DNA of 9,565 bases from CAYSPU01 sp964432995 (GTDB lineage Bacteria > Verrucomicrobiota > Verrucomicrobiia > Limisphaerales > JAHDYP01). The DNA lies in contig CAYSPU010000225.1 in assembly GCA_964432995.1 (NCBI GenBank), positions 1 to 9,565 on the forward strand, read 5' to 3'. The position numbers and the translations under genes were made by a program. This document shows positions 1 to 6,361 of this stretch, one piece after another. Under the pieces are notes generated by a model. The model searched no databases and was not told where the DNA came from. It saw only the letters and a list, made by a program, of their open reading frames with translations. Positions within the stretch are counted from its first letter, which is position 1; each line of letters opens with the position of its first letter.

Positions 1-189
1 ACCGAGTTTCCCAGGGACTGGATCGGGAAGACGGGCTTTCGCCGGCGGGCCGCAGAGCCTCGCTGGCAGGTGGTCGCAAATTGCGACCACCTCTTTGTGG
101 ACGGGCGACCCGCGGCCGCCTTTTCTGACGACGTGGGGCGTGCGGCTAAAGGAGGGAGGGACGAAGGGCTCGGCTCTCTGTCCGCATGA
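1..189 (+). other. Edge-open reading frame, possible C-terminal tail of an upstream gene
   Basis: Frame 1 is open from the window edge to a TGA at 187-189, giving 62 residues. I do not recognise the protein and it has no domain I can name. It is arginine-, alanine- and glycine-rich. It contains palindrome copy 1 read in the same frame as in the ORF6N gene, so it also shows QVVANCDHL (residues 23-31). That could mean it is the remnant of a related gene or simply a chance reading through a repeat. High GC makes open frames of this size common by chance, so this is a weak call. Confidence 0.2.
68..92. repeat. 25-bp palindrome, copy 1
   Basis: The left arm AGGTGGTCGCAA (68-79) and right arm TTGCGACCACCT (81-92) are perfect reverse complements around a single central A at position 80. 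The same 25 bases recur exactly at 538-562, and with a central T at 1029-1053. It lies 246 bp before the ORF6N start codon. There is no T-tract after it, so it does not look like an intrinsic terminator. Confidence 0.95.
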
Positions 190-325
190 GCAGTCTAGTT
201 CAGCGCGTGTTCCTTCGCGCCGCGTGAAGCCAGGGTGCATTTGGCGTCCGCTCCGCCGCGCGGGTCGGTGCTGCGATTCCGCTGGCGGACGCCCGGGGAC
301 TGGTGTAAAGGCGTAGCTGTTGACC
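93..325. other. Intergenic stretch upstream of the ORF6N gene, no gene seen
   Basis: Between palindrome copy 1 and the ribosome binding site I see no recognisable coding region, RNA gene or clear sigma-70 promoter. Frames that are open here are short, arginine- and proline-rich, and start without ribosome binding sites. The promoter for the ORF6N gene should lie in this stretch, but no convincing -35/-10 pair stands out. Confidence 0.5.
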
Positions 326-332
326 AAGGAGG
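326..332 (+). promoter_or_regulatory. Strong ribosome binding site that fixes the ORF6N start
   Basis: AAGGAGG at 326-332 is a full anti-16S match. The first in-frame ATG at 333 abuts it with no spacer, while the ATG at 339 has a 6-nt spacer. The second ATG is therefore the better start. Confidence 0.8.
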
Positions 333-338
333 ATGGAG

Positions 339-974
339 ATGAAGACGAAGACCCCTCGGGTTGGGCGATCCATCGAATCGATGATCCGACTCATTCGCGG
401 ACGGAGAGTCATCCTGGATGCGGACCTGGCGCGGATCTATGGTGTGCCCACGAAACGCCTCAACGAGCAGGTGAAACGCAACCGGGCGAGGTTCCCGGCC
501 GATTTCCTGTTTCGACTCTCCGTGAGCGAGAAGAGAGAGGTGGTCGCAAATTGCGACCACCTTGCTCGGCTGCGATTTGCGGCGGCGAGATCGTACGCGT
601 TCACAGAGCACGGTGCCGTCATGGCGGCCAACGTATTGAATAGCCGCCAAGCAGTGCGGATGAGCGTTTATGTCGTGCGCGCTTTCCTGCGTCTGCGCGA
701 GATGGTAGTGGGCACACGGGAGTTGGCCCGACGACTGGAACAGCTCGAGCAGGAACTGAAGGGACGTCTGGACATTCACGAGACCGCCATCGTGGAGATC
801 CTCCAACGCGTGTTGCAGGTCATTGCGGAACCTCCCGCAGCTCCCGACTTAGAAACACCCCGCCGCCAGATTGGATTCCACACGGGCATGCGCCCGCCTG
901 ATTCGGAGGACGGCCAGGCTGCAAAAACCGGGTCGCGCGCGGTGCGACGCGCGGACCGCCTCGCAGGAAGATAG
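339..974 (+). CDS. ORF6N domain-containing protein (KilA-N-like DNA-binding)
   Basis: This 211-residue protein carries an ORF6N domain, a putative DNA-binding module of phage and bacterial proteins related to KilA-N. The domain spans about residues 15-102. Visible hallmarks are VILDADLARIYGV (24-36), LNEQVKRNRARFPADFLFRL (41-60) and YAFTEHGAVMAANVL (86-100). Residues 68-75 read VVANCDHL where many ORF6N proteins have SQ(I/F)(A/V)T, and these codons are palindrome copy 2. Residues 125-163 (RELARRLEQLEQELKGRLDIHETA and on) look like a coiled coil, suggesting a dimer or oligomer. A PRRQIGF motif (174-180) is typical of the end of these proteins, and the 31-residue basic tail beyond it is unusual and may reflect decay. 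The gene stands alone, converging on the YebC-family gene. Similar genes occur as chromosomal accessory genes and in prophages, but no phage gene is nearby. Its function is unknown. The ATG at 333 is an alternative start. Confidence 0.9.
   Translation: MKTKTPRVGRSIESMIRLIRGRRVILDADLARIYGVPTKRLNEQVKRNRARFPADFLFRLSVSEKREVVANCDHLARLRFAAARSYAFTEHGAVMAANVLNSRQAVRMSVYVVRAFLRLREMVVGTRELARRLEQLEQELKGRLDIHETAIVEILQRVLQVIAEPPAAPDLETPRRQIGFHTGMRPPDSEDGQAAKTGSRAVRRADRLAGR
538..562. repeat. 25-bp palindrome, copy 2, inside the ORF6N coding region
   Basis: It is identical to copy 1: arms 538-549 and 551-562 around a central A at 550. It lies within the ORF6N domain and encodes most of EVVANCDHL. Read one frame over, the same bases give WSQIATT, which resembles the segment most ORF6N proteins have at this place. 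Confidence 0.95.
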
Positions 975-1027
975 CCCACGCGACCGCCTCCAGACAGCGA
1001 CGCGCGGCGATGGGATGCGGCACACCG

Positions 1028-1054
1028 AAGGTGGTCGCAATTTGCGACCACCTT
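1028..1054. repeat. Palindrome copy 3, opposite centre, 10 bp beyond the yebC stop
   Basis: It has the same two 12-bp arms (1029-1040 and 1042-1053), but the centre base at 1041 is T, so it is the inverted form of copies 1 and 2. One more A/T pair (1028, 1054) extends it to 27 bp. It sits between the convergent ends of the ORF6N gene (stop at 974) and the YebC-family gene (stop codon 1065-1067). It could serve as a bidirectional transcript-end hairpin, but there is no U-tract on either strand. Confidence 0.95.
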
Positions 1055-1064
1055 GTGAGGGCAC

Positions 1065-1787
1065 TCACTTCAAGGCGGCGTAGACGCGGTGGACGTCGTC
1101 GTGGTCGTCGAGGGCATTGAGGAAGTCGGCCACCTGCTGGCGGTGGGGGGCGGGGAGTTCGACCGGGTTCTTGGCCAGGAACCGCATCTCGCTGGCGACG
1201 ATCTTCCAGCCCGCCCGGGCCAGCCACTTCGAAACCGTCGAGAGATCCTTCGGGTCGGTGAGAAAGCGATGCCCGATCTGGCCGGCGGGGACGTCCTCGG
1301 CCTCGAGCGATTCCACGTTCTGGGCGCCGGCTTCGATGGCATCGCCCTCGGCATCGCGGCCGGTCTCGGTGTGGGTGGCTTCGACGACGCCCAGGTGATC
1401 GAAGAAGAACCCGACGCTGCCGGGTTGGCCGAGGGAGCCGGCCTGGAACAGTTTGCGGATCTCCGGCGCGGTGCGGTTCCGGTTGTCCGTGAGGCATTCC
1501 ACGATGACCGGGACCTTGTGCGGGGCGAAGCCCTCGTAGGTCACGGACTCGAAGACGACGGGCTCGTCGGTCTGGCCGGAGCCCTTCTTGATGGCGCGGT
1601 CGATGGTGTCGCGCGGCACGGAGTTCTTGCGTGCCTTCTCCACCGCGGCGGCGAGGCGGGCATTGAGGTCGGGGTCGGATCCGCCGAGCTTGGCCGCGAC
1701 CACGAGTTCGCGGACGAGTTTGCTGACCATTTGGCCGCGCTTCTGTGCGTTGGCTTCGCGGCCGGCCTGCTTCCATTGAGCGCCCAT
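1065..1787 (-). CDS. YebC/PmpR/TACO1-family translation factor, YeeN-like
   Basis: At 240 residues this is the normal length of the family. The start MGAQWKQAGREANAQKRGQM resembles the YeeN-type branch rather than the MAGHSKW start of classical YebC. Family hallmarks are KARKNSVPRDTIDRAIKK (51-68), YEGFAPHKVPVIVECLTDNR (84-103) followed by NRT, GSVGFFFDHLGVV (123-135) and a C-terminal LDDHDDVHRVYAALK (226-240). Members were long annotated as transcription regulators. More recent work on the family assigns a ribosome-associated role that eases translation through proline-rich stretches, as for mitochondrial TACO1. The protein is cytosolic. It is transcribed divergently from the Pro-rich protein gene at 2037. 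No strong Shine-Dalgarno precedes the ATG; the start is chosen on the family N-terminus. A long opposite-strand frame over this gene is a shadow. I cannot say from sequence which subfamily role applies. Confidence 0.95.
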   Translation of the reverse strand: MGAQWKQAGREANAQKRGQMVSKLVRELVVAAKLGGSDPDLNARLAAAVEKARKNSVPRDTIDRAIKKGSGQTDEPVVFESVTYEGFAPHKVPVIVECLTDNRNRTAPEIRKLFQAGSLGQPGSVGFFFDHLGVVEATHTETGRDAEGDAIEAGAQNVESLEAEDVPAGQIGHRFLTDPKDLSTVSKWLARAGWKIVASEMRFLAKNPVELPAPHRQQVADFLNALDDHDDVHRVYAALK

Positions 1788-1920
1788 GTCTTGGAGTGGT
1801 GTCTGTGCCGGCGAGAGGCGGAACGGGGCCCCAGGCCGGTGCCGGGGACGCTAGCCTGGACGGCACGTTTCGGGAAAGCGCAAAACACTGCCGCCGTGGC
1901 GCTGGACGAAGAGGGCGCTG

Positions 1921-1945
1921 GGAGCCGCCGCCCGAAAGCGGCTCC
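1921..1945. repeat. Stem-loop in the divergent intergenic region
   Basis: GGAGCCGC (1921-1928) and GCGGCTCC (1938-1945) are perfect inverted 8-bp arms around a 9-nt loop. No T-tract follows on either strand. It would lie in the 5' leader of the RG-rich gene, or of the YebC-family gene, if transcription starts further out. Confidence 0.6.
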
Positions 1946-2021
1946 GGCGCGGTTCTGGGGCGCGCTGCAGGGCTTGCATTCGCCAGGGGCTGGCGGCATC
2001 CTCACCCCTCGTCGATGATTT

Positions 2022-2026
2022 GAGGA
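2022..2026 (+). promoter_or_regulatory. Ribosome binding site of the RG-rich protein gene
   Basis: GAGGA at 2022-2026 lies 10 nt before the ATG at 2037, a slightly long but workable spacing. It supports this start. Confidence 0.55.
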
Positions 2027-2036
2027 TTACGTCTGC

Positions 2037-3848
2037 ATGAGCACAACGCCGGAGTCGGATCTCGATTTGGACCTGCACTTCTTGCCTGCGTGGGCACGAC
2101 AGTCGCCCGACGTCAACCGATACGCCAACTACCAGGGAGACGAAGGCGGTCGGGGGCGAGGCGGGTGGGGCCGGCGTGATCGCGGACCTGACCGCGGCGG
2201 TCGGCCGCCCCACCCGGGTGGCGGCCGCGAAGGGCGAGGCGGCCCCGGGCGTGGGGAGCGCCCGCCGGGACCGCGGCGTGAGGGTTCGGGCTTCGATCGC
2301 CAAGGGCGCGGGCCGCGGCGGGCATTTCCTGGAGGCCGCGGTCGGCCGGAACCGGTGCGGGAGGCGCCGGAGCCTCTGCCGGAGGTGGGCGTCACCTTGA
2401 CCCCGGAGGCGCTGGGGGTGGAATCACTCGCGCGGCAGATCAAATACAGCGGTCGGGCCTACCCCATGTTCGAGATCGCCTCGCTGATCCTCCGGAAACC
2501 AGAACGTTATCTCGTCACGTTCAGCGTCCTCCGCAAGCCGGATGGGCAAGTGGCCCAGAGCCTGTGGGTTTGCAGTGTCGATGACACCCTTTGGCTGTCG
2601 CAGGAGGATGCGGTGAATCATGTGCTGCGCCGCCATTTCGACCTCTTCTACCAGACGGAGAAGACCCCGACCGAGCCCCCCAAGGGAACCTACACGTTCG
2701 TCGCCCAGTGCGGCCTCAGCGGGATCATCTTGGGGCCGCCCAACTTCCATGATTACCAGAGCAAGTTGCTGAAGCTGCACGCCTCCCGCTTCTCCCGCAT
2801 GTCGTTCGAGGCCTACAAGGCCCGGATTCGCATCGTGCGCGATGAGGCGATCGTGAAGAAATGGGTTGAAGACCAAAGCTGGAGAACCGAGTACTCCGTG
2901 CTGAACGTGCCCGAGACCCTGCGCCTCGGCAGCCGGGAAGAGGCGGAGAAACACTTCCGCGAAGTCCACGCCGGCAACCTGATCCGTGAGACGGAAACGT
3001 GGACCACGACCGGCGCAACCGCGCAGAAGCTCCCCTCCCCGGTCTTGCGCCAATTGGTGCGGAGCACCTGGGAAGACCAGCAGCGCTTCCCGCTGAAGGT
3101 GGTCAACGTCCTCAGCCAGCAGTTCGCGTCGCACGGACTTCAGTTCTTCAAGGTCAACAAGACCATCACCCACGTCGCCGTCGCCCGGCCGCACTATCTC
3201 GATCTTGACTCCTCGCCGGTCTCCGAGGGCATCCGGCGCATCGTCGACTACATCACCGCGCATCCGGGGTGCAACCGCCGCCGCCTGACCGAGGCCCTGG
3301 TGCCGACACCTCCGCCGCCAGCCGCGCCCCCTCCGGCCGCGCCCGCGCCACCAACCGCGGCGCCGGCAACCGGCGAGGGAGTTGCCGCGCCAGCCGAAGC
3401 GCCGCCCGCCGCCCCGCCCCCGCCGCCGGCGCCCCCCGAACTGACACCGGAACAGACCGCGCTGATCGCCGATCTTCACTGGTTGATCCACCAGGGGCAC
3501 GTCATCGAATTCGCCAACGGCAGACTCGAGGCGGCCAGAAAACCCAAACCGCGACCGGTAAAGCCGGCCGAACCCGCTTCGGCCGAGGCCGCGCCGGCCA
3601 GCGCCGTGGTGGAGACCGCCGCTCCGGTGGAGATCGAGATCTCACCGGCCACTGCCACGCCCGCGCCACCGGAAGAGACGGCGCCTCCGGCGGAAGCAAC
3701 GGTCCCGCAGGAGCCACCGGCGGACACTGCGGCGGCAACCGCACCGGTGCCGGAGGGACTGCCCCTCGAACCGGCGGTTCCCACTGCCGCTCCCGCGTCG
3801 CCCGAGCCGCCGACGGAGCCCGAACGCGCGCCGGAGAACCTCGGGTAG
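2037..3848 (+). CDS. Conserved-type hypothetical protein, RG-rich N-terminus and Pro/Ala-rich C-terminus
   Basis: I do not recognise a named family. The 603 residues divide visibly. Residues 1-30 hold a short acidic and aromatic lead (DLDLDLHFLPAWA, 8-20). Residues 34-105 are dominated by Arg, Gly and Pro with RGG/RG repeats, a common RNA- or nucleic-acid-contacting composition. Residues 115-390 look folded, with normal composition and mixed helices and strands. Residues 396-421 (SEGIRRIVDYITAHPGCNRR and on) and 468-500 (LTPEQTALIADLHWLIHQGH, then VIEFANGRLEAA) together read like a winged-helix domain split by a Pro/Ala insert at 423-467 with runs of up to five prolines. Residues 501-603 are Pro/Ala/Glu-rich and likely disordered. 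There is no signal peptide or membrane segment. It is the first gene of a same-strand block with purM 69 bp downstream. A role in RNA binding or translation is inference from composition only. Confidence 0.85.
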   Translation: MSTTPESDLDLDLHFLPAWARQSPDVNRYANYQGDEGGRGRGGWGRRDRGPDRGGRPPHPGGGREGRGGPGRGERPPGPRREGSGFDRQGRGPRRAFPGGRGRPEPVREAPEPLPEVGVTLTPEALGVESLARQIKYSGRAYPMFEIASLILRKPERYLVTFSVLRKPDGQVAQSLWVCSVDDTLWLSQEDAVNHVLRRHFDLFYQTEKTPTEPPKGTYTFVAQCGLSGIILGPPNFHDYQSKLLKLHASRFSRMSFEAYKARIRIVRDEAIVKKWVEDQSWRTEYSVLNVPETLRLGSREEAEKHFREVHAGNLIRETETWTTTGATAQKLPSPVLRQLVRSTWEDQQRFPLKVVNVLSQQFASHGLQFFKVNKTITHVAVARPHYLDLDSSPVSEGIRRIVDYITAHPGCNRRRLTEALVPTPPPPAAPPPAAPAPPTAAPATGEGVAAPAEAPPAAPPPPPAPPELTPEQTALIADLHWLIHQGHVIEFANGRLEAARKPKPRPVKPAEPASAEAAPASAVVETAAPVEIEISPATATPAPPEETAPPAEATVPQEPPADTAAATAPVPEGLPLEPAVPTAAPASPEPPTEPERAPENLG

Positions 3849-3917
3849 AACGTCCGGTCGGGAACCGGGCGTGCCGCCGGGTGCCCCGCAGCGCACGCCG
3901 ACACTCCTGTTTGTCCA

Positions 3918-4991
3918 ATGAAATCCAGAGCTTACGCCGCGGCCGGTGTGGACATCGACCTGGGCAATCGGGTCAAAGCGAGTCTGCCGCAGTTGCTGGC
4001 CGCCACACGCCGCCCTGAGGTCCTGGGCAAGGTGGGCGGCTTCGGCGGCCTGTTCGCCCTCAACCTGAGGAAGTATCGCCAGCCCGTCCTCGTCTCGAGC
4101 GTCGACGGCGTCGGCACCAAACTCAAACTGGCGTTCGCCCTCAACCGCCACGACACCGTCGGGCAGGACCTGGTCAACCACTGTGTGAACGACATCGCGG
4201 TGTTGGGCGCGGAGCCGTTGTTCTTCCTCGACTACCTGGGCACGGGCAAGCTCGAGCCGCATGTCTTCACCGACATCCTCAGAGGATTCGCCAAGGCCTG
4301 CGCCGAGAATCGCTGCGCGCTCATCGGCGGTGAGACCGCCCAGATGCCGGGCTTCTACCAGCCTGGCGAGTACGACGTCAGCGGGACCATTGTTGGCGTC
4401 GTCGAACGATCGCGAATGCTCGATGGCGCGCGCACGGTGCGGCCGGGCGACGTCGTGCTTGGCTTCGCCTCGAGCGGTCTCCACACCAACGGCTACTCGT
4501 TGGCCCGCCGGATTCTGTTCGAACAGATGCGGCTCAAGCCGACCAGCCGCGTTCGGGGGATCGCCCGTCCCATTGGCGAGGAACTCCTTCAAGTGCATCT
4601 CAGCTACGGGCCGATGGTGCAATCGTTGATCCGCCGGTTCAACGGCGCCGCTGCCGGTCGCCGCACCCCGGTTGTCAAGGCCTTCGCTCATATCACCGGC
4701 GGCGGGTTCGTAGACAACATTCCCAGGGTTCTGCCGGCAGATTGCCGGGTGGTCATTCGCAAGGGCAGTTGGGAAATCCTGCCGATCTTCACCCTGCTCC
4801 AGCAGGCCGGGAACATCGCCGAAGCCGAGATGTACCAGGTCTTCAACATGGGCGTCGGCATGGTGACCATCGTCGAGCCCAGCCGCGTCAACGCCGTGCT
4901 GGGTCATGTCCGCCGTCTCGGGCACACCGCCTGGACCATCGGCGAAGTCACCCGCCGCCAGCCGCGAACCACCGCCGTGCAGATCACATGA
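3918..4991 (+). CDS. purM: Phosphoribosylformylglycinamidine cyclo-ligase (AIR synthetase)
   Basis: PurM closes the imidazole ring of FGAM using ATP to give AIR, in de novo purine synthesis in the cytosol. The 357-residue length fits the family. Visible hallmarks are YAAAGVDIDLGNR (6-18), SSVDGVGTKLKLA (60-72) for substrate and nucleotide binding, NDIAVLGAEPLFFLDYLGTG (91-110), GGETAQMPGFY (137-147), GLHTNGYSLARR (187-198), AHITGGGFVDNIPRVLP (257-273) and FNMGVGMV (309-316). The start matches the usual family N-terminus, though no good Shine-Dalgarno precedes it. Its stop overlaps the purD start (ATGA, 4988-4991), so the two are probably translationally coupled. It lies 69 bp after the RG-rich protein gene and may be co-transcribed with it. 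Confidence 0.98.
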   Translation: MKSRAYAAAGVDIDLGNRVKASLPQLLAATRRPEVLGKVGGFGGLFALNLRKYRQPVLVSSVDGVGTKLKLAFALNRHDTVGQDLVNHCVNDIAVLGAEPLFFLDYLGTGKLEPHVFTDILRGFAKACAENRCALIGGETAQMPGFYQPGEYDVSGTIVGVVERSRMLDGARTVRPGDVVLGFASSGLHTNGYSLARRILFEQMRLKPTSRVRGIARPIGEELLQVHLSYGPMVQSLIRRFNGAAAGRRTPVVKAFAHITGGGFVDNIPRVLPADCRVVIRKGSWEILPIFTLLQQAGNIAEAEMYQVFNMGVGMVTIVEPSRVNAVLGHVRRLGHTAWTIGEVTRRQPRTTAVQIT

Positions 4992-6280
4992 AGCTGCTCG
5001 TCCTCGGTTCGGGCGGGCGCGAACACGCCCTCGTCTGGAAACTGGCCCAGTCGCCGCACGCCACCCACCTGTGGTGCACCCCCGGCAATGCCGGGATCGC
5101 CCAGGAGCGCCTCGCCGCCAATGGCGCCCAGGTGGAATGTCTCTCCATCGGCGCCGAAGACCTGCCGCAACTGCTCGAGTTCGCCCGCGATCACAAGCCC
5201 GACCTCACCGTCGTCGGCCCGGACAACCCATTGGCGATGGGGATCGTCGATCTCTTCCAGCAGCACGGCTTGCGCATCTGGGGCCCGAACCAGAAGGCCG
5301 CCGCCTTCGAGTCGTCGAAGGCGTTCGCCCAGGAGTTCATGCAGCGCCATGGGATTCCGACCATGCAGGCCGGCGTGTTCTCCGACGTGACGGCGGCTTC
5401 GCGTTTCGCGGCGAGCCTGGGTGGCCGCTGTGCCGTCAAGGCCGACGGCCTCGCACTGGGCAAAGGGGTGTTGATCTGCCGGGACATGGCCCAGGCCGAC
5501 CAGGCCATCGAAGAAATCCTGGTCTTGCAGAAGTTCGGAGCCGCCGGGGCCAAGGTGGTCATTCAGGAACTGCTCGACGGAGTCGAGGTCTCGCTGCATG
5601 CGCTGTGCGACGGCCGGACGACGCGGCTCTTCCCGACATCACAGGACCACAAGCGAGCCTTCGATGGCGACCAGGGTCCGAACACGGGCGGGATGGGGAC
5701 CTACTCCCCCGCGCCGTTTCTGAGCGACGCGGAGTGTGTCCTGACGGGACGGCGGATTCTCGAGCCGTGGCTCCGCGGGTGCCTGGCCGAGGGGATCGAT
5801 TACCGTGGCGTTCTCTACCCCGGGCTCATGATTGCGCGCGGCGAAGCCAAGGTTCTCGAGTTCAACGCCCGGTTTGGCGATCCCGAAACCCAGGTCTACC
5901 TCCCGCGCCTGGAGAACGACCTGCTCGAGTTGATGGTCGCCTGCGTGGAAGGCCACCTCGATCGAACCGAGCTCCGGTGGCGGACCGATGCCGCGGTCTG
6001 CGTGGTGATGGCCAGCGGCGGGTACCCCGGCGGCTACGCCAAGGGCCGGGTCATCGCCGGACTCAAAGAGGCAGATCGACTGCCGCAGACGAAGGTGTTC
6101 CACGCCGGCACGGCGAACGTCAATGGCCGCATCGTCACCGCCGGCGGACGCGTCCTTGGCGTCACCGCTTGGGCCTCCGACCTGGCGCGCGCCCGGGACG
6201 CCGCCTATGCCGCCGTCGATCGAATCCGCTTTGACGGCGCCCATTTTCGGCGAGACATTGCGGCGAAGGCACTCCGCTGA
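4988..6280 (+). CDS. purD: Phosphoribosylamine-glycine ligase (GAR synthetase)
   Basis: PurD joins phosphoribosylamine and glycine with ATP to form GAR, an early step of de novo purine synthesis. The 430-residue protein has family length and an ATP-grasp fold. Hallmarks are MKLLVLGSGGREHALVWKLA (1-20), CTPGNAGIA (30-38), VVGPDNPLAMGIVDLF (75-90), GPNQKAAAFESSKAF (99-113), VKADGLALGKGV (150-161), SQDHKRAFDGDQGPNTGGMG (218-237), LEFNARFGDPETQ (290-302) and ASGGYPGGYAKG (342-353). The ATG overlaps the purM stop by 4 nt, which fixes the start. A longer in-frame extension starting at 4742 lies inside purM and is rejected. Nothing about the protein looks degenerate. Confidence 0.98.
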   Translation: MKLLVLGSGGREHALVWKLAQSPHATHLWCTPGNAGIAQERLAANGAQVECLSIGAEDLPQLLEFARDHKPDLTVVGPDNPLAMGIVDLFQQHGLRIWGPNQKAAAFESSKAFAQEFMQRHGIPTMQAGVFSDVTAASRFAASLGGRCAVKADGLALGKGVLICRDMAQADQAIEEILVLQKFGAAGAKVVIQELLDGVEVSLHALCDGRTTRLFPTSQDHKRAFDGDQGPNTGGMGTYSPAPFLSDAECVLTGRRILEPWLRGCLAEGIDYRGVLYPGLMIARGEAKVLEFNARFGDPETQVYLPRLENDLLELMVACVEGHLDRTELRWRTDAAVCVVMASGGYPGGYAKGRVIAGLKEADRLPQTKVFHAGTANVNGRIVTAGGRVLGVTAWASDLARARDAAYAAVDRIRFDGAHFRRDIAAKALR

Positions 6281-6348
6281 ACTGATGGCGTGCGGCCGGG
6301 GATCGAGCACCGCTCGCCGCCGCGGCGGCGCTCCGTGCCGAGACCCGC

Positions 6349-6354
6349 AAGGGA
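6349..6354 (+). promoter_or_regulatory. Ribosome binding site of the S41-like gene
   Basis: AAGGGA at 6349-6354 is 7 nt before the ATG at 6362 and supports that start. The 81-bp gap after purD also holds a 16-bp GC-only palindrome (6315-6330) without a T-tract. Read-through from purD is plausible. Confidence 0.55.
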
Positions 6355-6361
6355 ATGATCT

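Larger units (their letters stand above)
1788..2036. other. Divergent intergenic region between the yebC-family and RG-rich genes
   Basis: This 249-bp GC-rich spacer must hold the promoters for both divergent genes, but I see no convincing -35/-10 pair on either strand. It contains a clear hairpin at 1921-1945 and a ribosome binding site for the + strand gene at 2022-2026. The part around 1855-1930 has the feel of dispersed intergenic repeats in this phylum, which is recollection and not shown within the window. Confidence 0.5.

Noticed and set aside
68..1054. The palindromes as rho-independent terminators
   Set aside because: None is followed by a T-tract on either strand, and copy 2 is inside a coding region.
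68..1054. The ORF6N region as an insertion sequence
   Set aside because: There is no transposase, and the bases flanking the outer palindromes show no target-site duplication.
1089..2018. A 309-codon + strand open frame opposite the yebC-family gene
   Set aside because: It is antisense to a clear family protein, is valine- and glycine-rich with no known motif, and arises from the high GC content.
2424..3500. A 358-codon minus-strand open frame inside the RG-rich protein gene
   Set aside because: It is Gly/Arg-rich antisense reading; the + strand frame has a ribosome binding site, balanced composition in its core and operon context.
3642..4925. A 427-codon minus-strand open frame across the Pro-rich tail and purM
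   Set aside because: It lies opposite purM, whose motifs are intact, and has no recognisable motif of its own.
4742..4987. An upstream extension of purD inside purM
   Set aside because: The family N-terminus MKLLVLGSGGREHALVWK begins at 4988, and the extension is shadow reading of purM.
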